From Siderastrea siderea (taxonomy: Eukaryota > Cnidaria > Anthozoa > Scleractinia > Rhizangiidae): a stretch of DNA of 64,000 nt. Below the pieces are notes generated by a model. That model was not told where the DNA came from. It did not search any database and saw only the letters and a list, made by a program, of their open reading frames with translations. Location of the stretch: positions 21,150,634 through 21,214,633 of the forward strand of contig OZ034970.1 in NCBI GenBank assembly GCA_964030785.1, read 5' to 3'. The position numbers and the translations under genes were made by a program. Of the stretch, positions 28,313 through 36,079 are shown piece after piece; positions within the stretch are counted from its first letter, which is position 1; each line of letters starts with the position of its first letter.

Positions 28313-29713
28313 ATGCCTGACGTGAGTACACAAACCGCCCCGGCTCACGAGCGTTCCGAAGCGACCGTCAACCCTGCCTTACGGATTTTCAAGGTGCCAC
28401 CGACCGACATTAGCATCAATGCCTATCGCATGGTCACCATTCAACCCACCACCACGGGTATCAATCCTATGGAATTCATCATTCCAGGGTTGGACGATTT
28501 TGTGGATTTGGGACGCAGTTACTTTACCATGGAATTGAGTTTGAAAAAGGCGAATGGCGCGAACTTGGTGGCCGCGGAGAAATTGTGGCCCGTCAATAAT
28601 TTGGCCCATTCCATCATCAAACAAATTGACTTGCAGTTGAATGGCACGTTGATCAGTCCACAATCCGACACCTATCATTACAAAGCTTACCTAGAAAACT
28701 TGCTGAATTTTGACCGAGAAGATGGCAAGACCGTGTTAGGACCCCAAGGATGGTACAATCAAGTGGATTTCCCACCCCAATGGACTGCCACCAACACAGA
28801 CAAAGCAGGAAACCATCAACATTGGCAAGATCTGCCTGCTAATCATCAAGAGGCCTTCAATGCCTCTGCGGCCGAAGTGGAGAAGTATGCTGCAGGTGTC
28901 ACCCACAGTCTAGTGTTTACCCCGCACTTGGAAGTCTTTCATACCGGCAAATTGTTGGTGCCAGGCATCGAAATCAAGATGAAATTTCATTTCAATGGCC
29001 CCAGTCTGTTTTTGAATGGAGTGGCTCTAGCTGGCCGATTGATGGAAGGGGATGTGAAACTAAGGTTTCATCTCTGTCAACTGCGTTTGAATGACGCCAT
29101 CTACCAGAGTATATCTGAAAAAAGACACAATGAAGGCCAAGTGGCGGCTTACCCGACCGTCCGCAGTGAAATCCGGACTTTCAGCATGCAAAACAACCTG
29201 GTCCGCTTTGATATCCCCAACCTGTTTCAAAACAGAATACCTGACCGATTGATTGTGGGGTTACTGGACAGCCGTGCCTTCAATGGAGATGTGACCCGAG
29301 ATCCGTTCTGTTTCCAGAAATTTGGTCTGACCTCCATTAAACAGATTGTCAGAGGAGAAGAATACCCTTATGAAACCCTGCAGTTAGTGCACAACAATGG
29401 CACCCGAGATAATCTAGGCTACTTCCGTTTTCTGCAAGCCAGTGGTGCTTGGTGTAAAAAGAAAGGCAATATGGTAGAACTGTTGGATTGGGGCCAAGGT
29501 AAAAATTGTACCTTGTTCATGTTTGACAATGTGGCCAATGGATGTGCTGACAGTCAAAACCTCAACCCCAAGCAAACGGGAGATTTACAACTGGTGTTGG
29601 AATTTGGAGCTGCCCCCGGTGTCAATATAACCGTACTCGTGTATGGAGAATTTGAGAATTTGCTGGAGATTGACAGGAACGGAGCCGTGTTGTATAACAT
29701 TTACCAACACTAA
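28313..29713 (+). CDS. Major capsid protein (double jelly-roll type)
   Basis: 466 residues, the largest structural-type protein. Beta-rich sequence with blocks such as MEFIIPGLDDFVDLGRSYF near residue 55, NNLAHSIIKQIDLQLNGTLI near 90, GIEIKMKFHFN and RLIVGLLDSRAFNGD in the second half. The overall layout resembles the Polinton/adintovirus hexon-like proteins that I recall being annotated as 'F54H12.2-like' in animal genomes. It follows small basic genes and precedes the protease, as in adenovirus-like gene order. TATAAAAAC at 28263 lies 50 bp upstream. The capsid role follows from this resemblance plus context. Confidence 0.8.
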   Translation: MPDVSTQTAPAHERSEATVNPALRIFKVPPTDISINAYRMVTIQPTTTGINPMEFIIPGLDDFVDLGRSYFTMELSLKKANGANLVAAEKLWPVNNLAHSIIKQIDLQLNGTLISPQSDTYHYKAYLENLLNFDREDGKTVLGPQGWYNQVDFPPQWTATNTDKAGNHQHWQDLPANHQEAFNASAAEVEKYAAGVTHSLVFTPHLEVFHTGKLLVPGIEIKMKFHFNGPSLFLNGVALAGRLMEGDVKLRFHLCQLRLNDAIYQSISEKRHNEGQVAAYPTVRSEIRTFSMQNNLVRFDIPNLFQNRIPDRLIVGLLDSRAFNGDVTRDPFCFQKFGLTSIKQIVRGEEYPYETLQLVHNNGTRDNLGYFRFLQASGAWCKKKGNMVELLDWGQGKNCTLFMFDNVANGCADSQNLNPKQTGDLQLVLEFGAAPGVNITVLVYGEFENLLEIDRNGAVLYNIYQH

Positions 29714-29715
29714 AG

Positions 29716-30255
29716 ATGGAACATGTGGCCTTGAATAATGTCCAGTTGGATTATTTAGCCCGAGACGACCCCCAATTGAACCCTGTCTTTTACGGGACGG
29801 TGGCCTGTGATCGTTTACCCAAGAGTCCTGTCAAAACCCAACCCCAAGGGTACATTGTGAATACGGACCCACACGATCAACCGGGACAACATTGGTTAGC
29901 GGTGTGGACGGATGGAAAGGTGTGTGAAGTCCTGGACAGTTATGCTTTGCCCATGGATACGTACGTGCAAGCTACCCCGTTACGAGATTGGATTGTCCAA
30001 CATTGGAAGTATGTGGTGACCAATGGCAAGTCCCTCCAAGCCATTTCAAGCAAGAGTTGTGGTGATTACGCCTTGTTGTATTTGAAAGCCAAAGCCCGTG
30101 GACGAACCTTGCAAGCGTTTTTAAATGAGTTTTCGGATCATGATTATGTTAGTAATGACCATCAAGCCGGTCATCGCCTTCAACAATTGATTGTAGGCCA
30201 AGAAGCCAGATGGTATCAACTGTGTTGTCATCCGTATCATCAATGTAATCATTAA
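29716..30255 (+). CDS. Adenain-like maturation protease
   Basis: 179 residues with the full catalytic arrangement: H59 in GQHWLAVW, D74 in EVLDSYALP, Q108 in LQAISSKS and C115 in KSCGDYALL. The length and order match the adenovirus protease family (C5). It would cleave virion precursors, and QRGG/MRGG motifs in several neighbours are candidate sites. It starts 2 bp after the capsid stop. AATAAA at 30255-30260 overlaps the end. Unlike the copy in element 1, the catalytic residues are intact. Confidence 0.9.
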   Translation: MEHVALNNVQLDYLARDDPQLNPVFYGTVACDRLPKSPVKTQPQGYIVNTDPHDQPGQHWLAVWTDGKVCEVLDSYALPMDTYVQATPLRDWIVQHWKYVVTNGKSLQAISSKSCGDYALLYLKAKARGRTLQAFLNEFSDHDYVSNDHQAGHRLQQLIVGQEARWYQLCCHPYHQCNH

Positions 30256-30284
30256 ATAAAATTTGTTGGAAAAAAAGTGGTGTC

Positions 30285-30370
30285 GGAGTCGTAGCTCAGT
30301 GGGTAGAGCCTTGGACCTTTGATTCAGATAGGGATCGGGTCGTGCGTGGGTTCGAGTCCCACCGATTCCA
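30285..30370 (+). tRNA. tRNA-like gene inside the viral element
   Basis: 86 nt. The acceptor GGAGTCG pairs with CGATTCC over all 7 positions (one G-T); discriminator A. The D arm is GCTC/GAGC and the T arm GTGGG/CCCAC. A box TAGCTCAGTGG and B box GGTTCGAGTCC match Pol III consensus, and a run of nine Ts at about 30384 can terminate transcription. The anticodon stem TTGGA/TTCAG encloses CCTTTGA, giving TTT (Lys), but base 33 is C and the variable region is about 18 nt. The anticodon is therefore uncertain and an intron or class II structure is possible. It fills the only gap between the protease and ATPase genes. Confidence 0.65.
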
Positions 30371-30415
30371 ATAAAAAGGTGCCTTTTTTTTTAAACTGGG
30401 TAGTTCGTCATCATC

Positions 30416-31069
30416 ATGCAAACGGGGAAACCGTTTCGTTTTCATACGCCTTCCTCTATCTTGGTGGTGGGTCCTTCGGGATGTGGGAAAACCGCGTTTA
30501 CGGAAAAACTCTTGGTAAACAACCCGGAGTTGTTTGAAAGTCCACCGACCCAAATGCATTATTGTTATGGGGCCTGGCAAGATCGATTTCGAGGCATGCA
30601 AGATCAAGGGGTGGTGTTTCACGAAGGGATTCCCGATCATGAGGCCTTAGTGCAATGGTTTCCTGAAGGACAGGGGGTCCTGGTCTTGGATGATTTAATG
30701 GATGAAGGGAGTCACGATAAACGCGTGTTGGATTTATTCACCAAACATTCGCATCATCAAGGGGTGACGGTCCTATACTTGTGCCAAGACATGTTTCCCG
30801 TGGGTCGCTATGCTAAAAGTATATCCCGCAATGCCCATTACATCGTGGCGTTCAAGAACCCCCGAGATCAATTAGGGGTACGTAATGTCATGCTTCAATC
30901 GTTTCCGACCACTTGGAAAGACACATTGGAGACGTTTCATCAAGCCACGACACGACCGTATGGGTATTTGGTCTTGGATTTACACCCGGCCTCCTCCGAT
31001 CAACAACGTGTATTGAGTCACCTGTTAAAAGACGAAGGATGGACTCGCACCTATCAAAAACGACTATAA
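30416..31069 (+). CDS. Packaging ATPase (FtsK/HerA, A32-like)
   Basis: 217 residues. Walker A is G19-T26 (VVGPSGCGKT) and Walker B is GVLVLDDLM with D92-D93. Then comes a QDMF segment in the sensor position (VLYLCQDMFP) and SRNAHYIVAF, as in Polinton and poxvirus A32-type ATPases. It drives genome encapsidation. An AATAAAAAGG lies 45 bp before the ATG, immediately after the tRNA-like gene. Intact. Confidence 0.92.
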   Translation: MQTGKPFRFHTPSSILVVGPSGCGKTAFTEKLLVNNPELFESPPTQMHYCYGAWQDRFRGMQDQGVVFHEGIPDHEALVQWFPEGQGVLVLDDLMDEGSHDKRVLDLFTKHSHHQGVTVLYLCQDMFPVGRYAKSISRNAHYIVAFKNPRDQLGVRNVMLQSFPTTWKDTLETFHQATTRPYGYLVLDLHPASSDQQRVLSHLLKDEGWTRTYQKRL

Positions 31070-31108
31070 AGGCACGACACCCCATTTGAACAGGAAAAAA
31101 GAGCGACC

Positions 31109-32038
31109 ATGGCGGATGATGACCGTCAACCTCCGCAATCGTACGATACCGTGTCCCCGGCGGGGGTGGGGGCAGCCAGTGGTAATCAAATGTCCCCAAG
31201 CGCCTGGCAAGATTTGTATTTCACGGGAGACCAAGGCCTTCTCGACGTGGCCATGGAGGAAATGGAAGCCGAGCCCCTCTTTCAGTTTATGGAAGCTCTC
31301 CCCATTACCGGTAGAGATGGTGCGCCCCCTGCCCAGGCTTCTTCCCCAGCAGGGGTAGGAAGTCCAGGAAATCAATCATTCCAAAGCCCCCAGACCAGCC
31401 CGTTGTCTTCTGGTGCTCGAACCCCTGCGACTCCTCCAAGCGTACCCTTGGCAGCGGGTGCTCGAACAGCAGCGGGTGCTGGGGGTAATGGTAATGGACG
31501 TGGTGGTGGTGGACGTAGTGGACGTGGTGGTGGTGGACGTGGTGCTGGTGCTGGTGCTGGTGCTGGACGTGGACGTGGTGGTGGTGGTGGTGGTGGACGT
31601 GGTGCTGGTGGTGCTGGTGGTGGAGGTGGTGGTGGTGGTGGTGGTGGAGGTGCTGGTGGTGCTGGTGGTGGTGGTGCTGGTGGTGGTGGTGGTGGAGGTG
31701 GTGGTAGTGGTGGTGGTGGTGGTGGTGGGGGTCGTCGTGGACGACGACCGAGACGAATACGAGGACGACGACGAAATACCCCTACTTCCCCTTTGACACC
31801 TGCCTCCAATCCAGCCACCCCTCGAGGATCTTGGACATCTGGGAGTTCTGGCCGAGCCCCTCGTACCTTGCGTCAAGCGGATTTACAACGACGTTTACGT
31901 ATGCTGTTACAAGATCAAGAACAGTTGGCCCAAGGACGTGAAATTGCTAATGTCACCATGACCAATAGCATTGTGACCAGTTATAAACAAGGAGGAGCAC
32001 CGAGCGTACAGACCTCGTCGTCCCGTGTTTCGCCGTGA
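31109..32038 (+). CDS. Gly-rich low-complexity protein
   Basis: 309 residues. The N-terminal part (1-125) is acidic and Ser/Pro-rich. Residues about 130-210 are almost only Gly with Ala and Arg, encoded by a GGT/GGA repeat. A basic patch (RRGRRPRRIRGRRRN) follows, then a helical C-terminus (LRQADLQRRLRMLLQDQEQL) ending in TNSIVTSYKQGGAPSVQTSS. TATAAAGG at 31065 lies 44 bp before the ATG. Gly-Arg-rich segments often bind nucleic acid or phase-separate. A virion or assembly role is inferred from position only. Confidence 0.6.
   Translation: MADDDRQPPQSYDTVSPAGVGAASGNQMSPSAWQDLYFTGDQGLLDVAMEEMEAEPLFQFMEALPITGRDGAPPAQASSPAGVGSPGNQSFQSPQTSPLSSGARTPATPPSVPLAAGARTAAGAGGNGNGRGGGGRSGRGGGGRGAGAGAGAGRGRGGGGGGGRGAGGAGGGGGGGGGGGGAGGAGGGGAGGGGGGGGGSGGGGGGGGRRGRRPRRIRGRRRNTPTSPLTPASNPATPRGSWTSGSSGRAPRTLRQADLQRRLRMLLQDQEQLAQGREIANVTMTNSIVTSYKQGGAPSVQTSSSRVSP
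31490..31735. repeat. GGT/GGA minisatellite in the Gly-rich gene
   Basis: Near-continuous GGT, GGA and GCT triplets. Because triplets keep the frame, length changes would not break the gene. It also creates long spurious frames of Pro, Thr or Val on the other frames, which I do not call. Confidence 0.9.
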
Positions 32039-32040
32039 GG

Positions 32041-32709
32041 ATGAAAACCGTCGTGTCGTTATTGAATGGATCAAAACAACATGGTCTTCCCTTCCCCCCA
32101 GAATTATTACAAAGGATGGATTCCTTGTATGCTTTTTATCATCAACAATGGTGGTGTTATCGAAAAATGTTGAATCATTACAGGTGTATCAATGCCTTGT
32201 TCAATGGGTTGGCCTTACTCCTGATGGCCGCTGGTATGATTGCGGGCCCCCTTTTGGAAAACAGTACATTGGTAGCCTGTTTGGCGGCCGTGGGCACGGT
32301 GGTCAAAGGATGGAATGATTTTAAACAATACCGATTTAAAGTGACCATGAGTCGGTTTGCGTTTACCACCTATGCCAAAGCCTTGACCGAATTGAAAACC
32401 CATGTGCGGGGTATTCCCTTGGAGGATCTGGAACGATTTTTAATCAAGATGCAAACCTTGGATGATACCATTGTGGATTTCACCCCTCCGCTACCCAAAC
32501 GATGTCTCCAAGATTACCATGGTCATTTTGTGTACCAACCCTTGGAAGGCCTATGCTATGTAGATGGATGTCCTCGTCCCTTGAGACCTAAAGAGTATTG
32601 GATCCATAAAAAGCCGCTCCCTCCTAGTCCCACACTCTTAGAACCATGGCCGTCCAACAACGACGACGACGACGACGCAGAAAAAGGAAACAACGAGGAG
32701 GGGCTTTAA
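32041..32709 (+). CDS. Two-helix membrane protein
   Basis: 222 residues from the ATG at 32041, just past the preceding stop. Two hydrophobic helices at about residues 52-72 (LFNGLALLLMAAGMIAGPLL) and 77-90 (LVACLAAVGTVVKG) form a likely hairpin. Before them is YAFYHQQWWCYRKM, after them FKQYRFKVTMSRFA and VRGIPLEDLERFL. The same features occur in element 1 at 7948-8445, so it is a conserved Polinton protein. The C-terminus extends past the homologous part and ends in an Asp/Glu stretch. A virion membrane or entry role is possible but unproven. TATAAAC at 31982. Confidence 0.7.
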   Translation: MKTVVSLLNGSKQHGLPFPPELLQRMDSLYAFYHQQWWCYRKMLNHYRCINALFNGLALLLMAAGMIAGPLLENSTLVACLAAVGTVVKGWNDFKQYRFKVTMSRFAFTTYAKALTELKTHVRGIPLEDLERFLIKMQTLDDTIVDFTPPLPKRCLQDYHGHFVYQPLEGLCYVDGCPRPLRPKEYWIHKKPLPPSPTLLEPWPSNNDDDDDAEKGNNEEGL

Positions 32710-33005
32710 TGCGTCGCAAACCCCGTTTGGTGGATAAAATTGCCCATGGTATGAGTATGTTTCTATCAGGGCCAGCGCCTGGGTTTGGACTGGCTTTAGG
32801 CAAATTAGGTGGTCAAGCCTTGAAAGGCATTACCGATAATGTACAACATTACCGACGACAACGAGGTGGAGGTATTCTTTCTTTACTGAAAGGCGCTGCC
32901 AAACTGGGCATCAAACTGGGCAAGAGTAAGGAGTATAAAAGAATGGGAGCCCTCGGTGTGGGAGGTGCTGTGTCTAATTTCCGACGAAGACCATGGGCAG
33001 TATGA
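32646..33005 (+). CDS. Basic virion precursor with two QRGG sites
   Basis: 119 residues, overlapping the previous gene by 64 bp in another frame. The Arg/Lys-rich start (MAVQQRRRRRRRKRKQRGG) contains the first QRGG; the second is RRQRGG around residues 71-76, directly before GILSLLKGAAKLGIKLG. That segment is amphipathic and could be a membrane-active peptide released by the protease, as with adenovirus pVI/pX-type precursors. CATAAAAAG at 32605 lies 41 bp upstream. The assignment as a processed minor virion protein is inference. Confidence 0.65.
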   Translation: MAVQQRRRRRRRKRKQRGGALMRRKPRLVDKIAHGMSMFLSGPAPGFGLALGKLGGQALKGITDNVQHYRRQRGGGILSLLKGAAKLGIKLGKSKEYKRMGALGVGGAVSNFRRRPWAV

Positions 33006-33319
33006 AACGTCTTGGACGTCAATTACCGTTTTTACGGTCCATGTTACAAGAAGCCAATGGTTCCAAACGTCAAGAGTTGTTACAACATGCCAATGCCGAT
33101 CAAATCAATGCTGTGAGTGAATTGGTGTTGAACTTTTTAAAAAACAAGATTCCTGTCACCCCACCCATGCTGGCTAAACTTCAACCCTATAAAAAGGTAC
33201 TACGTGATTTGGGACGTCGTCAACATTCCGTCAAAAAACGTCGTCAGTGGTTAGTCCGACAAAAAGGACAAGGGTTGTTTCAAGGACTTCACGAGGTGCT
33301 ATGTCAATGTCTTCGTTAA
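32993..33319 (+). CDS. Small helical protein common to Polintons
   Basis: 108 residues. ATG 32993 is in a good context (ACCATGG), and another ATG follows at 33002. The layout (short N-terminal helix, DQINAVSELVLNFLKNKIPVTP, Tyr-Lys-Lys segment, then SVKKRRQWLVRQKGQGLF) matches a small protein I recall in many animal Polintons, where a Gly-Gly or Gly-x-Gly motif follows a basic stretch. QKGQG could be an adenain-type x-x-G-x-G site. TATAAAAG at 32934 lies 59 bp upstream. Probably a minor virion protein. Confidence 0.6.
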   Translation: MGSMKRLGRQLPFLRSMLQEANGSKRQELLQHANADQINAVSELVLNFLKNKIPVTPPMLAKLQPYKKVLRDLGRRQHSVKKRRQWLVRQKGQGLFQGLHEVLCQCLR

Positions 33320-33531
33320 CCCTCCCTACGTGGATGACTCTATTACAAGAGGCCAATCGGGCCACCGACAAGTGGAAAGACGAGTGTCATTATTGGAAGC
33401 ATAAATATCACCTGTTGTATCGAGAGTACCAACACATCTTGAGGGCCCGTCTTTGTAAGAGTTGCCGTGACCAGGAAGACGGGGAACTTTGCCCCGACTG
33501 TAGTCAACGAACATGGACGAAGTGTACATGA
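33301..33531 (+). CDS. Small Cys-rich (possible zinc) protein
   Basis: 76 residues from ATG 33301, overlapping the previous gene by 19 bp and the next by 19 bp. An N-terminal coiled-coil-like helix (TDKWKDECHYWKHKYHLLYREY) is followed by CKSC...CPDC, a four-Cys metal site. The overlaps on both sides are typical of compact viral genomes. No family is recognised. Confidence 0.55.
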   Translation: MSMSSLTLPTWMTLLQEANRATDKWKDECHYWKHKYHLLYREYQHILRARLCKSCRDQEDGELCPDCSQRTWTKCT

Positions 33532-34181
33532 TTCCCCACAAGGACTTGGAACAACTCATTCAATATTACAAAGGAGAACTCACCGAAAATGCCTTGTTGA
33601 ACAAAGCCGCAACGCTCGCCGCCCAAAAACATGTGTTGTTAGCCAATCCCCAATTACCCCCAGCCTTGGTCAATGCTCAAACCAAACCGTTGAGTCAAGA
33701 ATTAATCAAGTTAACCAAACGCATTCGTCAATTTCCCGGCGGGGTGGGGGTTGGTGCCCCGGGTGCCCCGGGTGGTCCACCAGGCGAAGAAGAAGAAGAA
33801 GCCGGGGATTTGGTGATGGGACCCGTGGAACAATGGTTGAAGCGCATGATAAAAGGCAGCCCGTCGACTCCCAAACCTCCCATTACCCCTGCAACCAAGA
33901 AAGGCAAAGGAGCAGCCACCACCAGTAAGATTCCCATTGTCAAGAAAGGGAGCCCATCCACCAGTCGAGGGGATCTACAATCGCGTTTAGAAGCCGTGCG
34001 AGAACGTCGCAAGACTTGGGAAAAGCATTTAGCCGAAAGTGGTTTCACGAAAGGCAAAGGGAAAGGCAAAGGCAAAGGACCCGCCCGAGAAGTGGAACGA
34101 TTGAAACCTTTACCCGGTTGGGAAGATTGGGCTCGTGGCAAAAAGTTACGACGTCGATTGGATTACGACGACAGTGACTAA
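33513..34181 (+). CDS. Putative structural protein with Gly/Pro and Lys/Gly linkers
   Basis: 222 residues. The N-terminal domain begins MIPHKDLEQLIQYYKGEL and includes KRIRQFPGG. It is followed by a Gly/Pro run (GAPGAPGGPPGEEEEEAG), a helical segment and a (GKGKGKGKGK)-type basic linker before a charged C-terminus. Polintons commonly have a protein with a similar short N-terminal domain near the capsid genes; I recall the type but not a function. FPGG could be a cleavage site. Confidence 0.55.
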   Translation: MDEVYMIPHKDLEQLIQYYKGELTENALLNKAATLAAQKHVLLANPQLPPALVNAQTKPLSQELIKLTKRIRQFPGGVGVGAPGAPGGPPGEEEEEAGDLVMGPVEQWLKRMIKGSPSTPKPPITPATKKGKGAATTSKIPIVKKGSPSTSRGDLQSRLEAVRERRKTWEKHLAESGFTKGKGKGKGKGPAREVERLKPLPGWEDWARGKKLRRRLDYDDSD

Positions 34182-34186
34182 AAAAG

Positions 34187-34537
34187 ATGCCCACCAAGAG
34201 AAAAAGGGGACGGAAACGCCCCCAACGAGGAGGAGCCTTGGATGTCCAAAAATGGATTGCAAAAACGGGGAAGGAATTTCATTGGCCCGGTTATCAGTAC
34301 ATGGGACCTGGTACCCATTTGGCTAAACGTCTGAAACGGGGGGATCCCGGCATCAATCGCTTGGACCAGATTGCTAAGCAACACGACATTGATTACAGCC
34401 GTGCTAAGAATTTGCAAGATAAATGGAAAGCCGATACCAAGATGATCCAAGCCATTGATCGATTACCCGGCAAGAAAAACAAGACCGAACGGGTGGTCAA
34501 GAAAATCATGCAAGCCAAGAAACGTTTAAAATTGTAA
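34187..34537 (+). CDS. Parvovirus-type phospholipase A2-like protein
   Basis: 116 residues. After a basic start with PQRGGALDVQ (candidate cleavage site), the PLA2 signature appears: a YMGPGT calcium-loop-like segment at Y38-T43 and the HD dyad in KQHDIDYS (H66-D67). The motif order and spacing match parvovirus VP1u-type phospholipases, which breach endosomal membranes during entry. Element 1 has a decayed counterpart at 14991-15794. It is the last gene of the late block. Catalytic activity is predicted, not shown. Confidence 0.82.
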   Translation: MPTKRKRGRKRPQRGGALDVQKWIAKTGKEFHWPGYQYMGPGTHLAKRLKRGDPGINRLDQIAKQHDIDYSRAKNLQDKWKADTKMIQAIDRLPGKKNKTERVVKKIMQAKKRLKL

Positions 34538-34783
34538 ACATTTAATTAACATGTTGAGTCAAAAATGAAAATGTCACATTGTTATTCTGCAGTTCGGTAG
34601 TCTTCTGTAGTTCGTGTTGAGTCTCAAGCAGGATTGGCGAGACAAAACCCCTTGTGATGTAGACAATCCAGATAAAATAAAAAACAATGTCACTTGTGTC
34701 ATTTTGATTGATGAGTTGTCAAGTTCATTGTTCTGCCAAATACTGAGACGGATGTTCTTCCAAATACTGAGACGAAAATGTTT
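34538..34783. other. Convergent spacer between late block and early gene
   Basis: A/T-rich, with AATAAAA near 34674 that could end late transcripts and a short direct repeat (CCAAATACTGAGACG) near 34737 and 34760. No supported ORF. Confidence 0.5.
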
Positions 34784-36079
34784 TTACGTTACTAAATCAT
34801 ACATTAAATCCACCCCCTCGTCGGGTGACATGTCATGAACGAGGTCTTCGGGGGGCACCAATGCCTCCAGATCAAAGGAACAAGAGTCCTTCACATCCTT
34901 CAATAACTCGGTCCACTCGTCAGGCGTTATGCTCTGCAACAAAGACGAAAAGTCCTCCAAGTCAGAGGGGTCCAAGTCAGGGGGGTCCAAGTCAGGGGGG
35001 CCCAAGTCAGGGGGGTCCATGACTTGCACACCCCCCGAATCCATATCCGTGAGAGTATAAGAATCTAGAAATGATTCACAAAAAGAAAAGTTCTCAGACA
35101 TTTTAGGCGTCGATTTCTTAAAGTCCTCCAAGGGAATGGTCAGTTTCAAGGGTCCTAATGCTTTGATTTTCTCTTCCGTTTTCTGTCTCTCTACAGAAGG
35201 TAAGGAGGTACAAAAGTCATTCAAATACGTTTCCAGAGAAGGTTGCGTCCTACAATTAGTCAATACCACCCGCAGTGTTTTGGGGCGAGGCACCTGCTTC
35301 CTTTTGTTGTGGTAGTACCTTTTAGCGAGCTCCAAGAACCTCTCGCGGTTCGCCCAGTAGTACTCTCTTCTTTGCGCATGCAGTTTCTCATGGTTCGCAG
35401 CACGATAGGCCCGACGAGCCGCCCGTGCTTTGGCCCTTTTATTGTACATCCTTTTGTACGCCAATATTCGTACACGATTCTTTTGACGATATTCACGCGC
35501 TTGGGCTCTCAAACGTTCCCGATGTTTCTCTCTATACTTCCGGTCGTATTCGGCACAACGTGCTCGGTTCTTTTGGGCCCATTTTTTTTTGACGGCACGC
35601 CGTTGCTCCTTATGCGTCTCCTCATAACGCCTGTGGGCCTCCCGCACTCGATCCGGATATTGTTCTCGGTATCGTTTGTGGGCAGCACGCACTTTCTCTG
35701 GGTACTTGCGTCGGTAGTTGGCTTTTTTCACAATATTCCTCGCTCGGGCTTTCTCTGGGTAGCGGGCATTGTACCTAGCTTTTTTGATGGCGTTCCGTCT
35801 CCGTCGTCGTTCGTCTTTCGTCAGTAACTCTGTCGTTTCGTCGTCGTCGTCGTCGTTCGGGTCATAGTCTATGCCGTTCAAGTCCTCGTCTGGGTCAGAG
35901 TCGTTAAGGTCGTCGTCGTCGTCGTCGTCGTTCTGGTCGGGAACATAGTCAATGTCGTTCAAGTCGTCGTCAACGTCATCGTTTGAGTCGTTAAGGTCGT
36001 CGTCGTCGTTGTTTGGTCGGTACGTCGTGCGTCGTCGTCGTCGGTTGCTGCGGCGGAGGCCCTCTCTTTCTGGGGACAT
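34784..36079 (-). CDS. Large protein with acidic and repeated basic regions (early type)
   Basis: 431 residues from the ATG at 36079. Regions in order: Arg-rich, then an Asp-run domain (DDDDLND repeats encoded by GAC/GTC tracts at 35830-36010), then a long region of about 14-residue basic repeats (for example KYREKHRERLRAQAREYRQKN, of the (K/R)-Y-R-x-(K/R)-N-R type, about residues 100-250), then a short globular region. The C-terminus is acidic with repeated PPDLDPPDLDP and DLEDFSSLLQS, resembling a transcription-activation segment. Possibly a DNA- or RNA-binding regulator. It shares a 5' region with the 36407 gene in another frame, so splicing or frameshifting could attach a different N-terminus. 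I do not recognise the family. Confidence 0.6.
   Translation of the reverse strand: MSPEREGLRRSNRRRRRTTYRPNNDDDDLNDSNDDVDDDLNDIDYVPDQNDDDDDDDLNDSDPDEDLNGIDYDPNDDDDDETTELLTKDERRRRRNAIKKARYNARYPEKARARNIVKKANYRRKYPEKVRAAHKRYREQYPDRVREAHRRYEETHKEQRRAVKKKWAQKNRARCAEYDRKYREKHRERLRAQAREYRQKNRVRILAYKRMYNKRAKARAARRAYRAANHEKLHAQRREYYWANRERFLELAKRYYHNKRKQVPRPKTLRVVLTNCRTQPSLETYLNDFCTSLPSVERQKTEEKIKALGPLKLTIPLEDFKKSTPKMSENFSFCESFLDSYTLTDMDSGGVQVMDPPDLGPPDLDPPDLDPSDLEDFSSLLQSITPDEWTELLKDVKDSCSFDLEALVPPEDLVHDMSPDEGVDLMYDLVT

Noticed and set aside
30285..30370. Firm anticodon assignment (TTT Lys or TTG Gln)
   Set aside because: Base 33 is not T in the best fold, and the TTG reading breaks the anticodon stem; the identity is left open.
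31372..31876. Long antisense frames of Pro or Thr and a sense frame rich in Val opposite the Gly-rich gene
   Set aside because: They arise purely from the GGT/GGA triplet repeat; no start context, promoter or domain supports them.
35243..35827. 194-codon plus-strand frame opposite the large early gene
   Set aside because: It lies fully antisense to a repetitive Arg/Lys coding region and has no recognisable domain or promoter.
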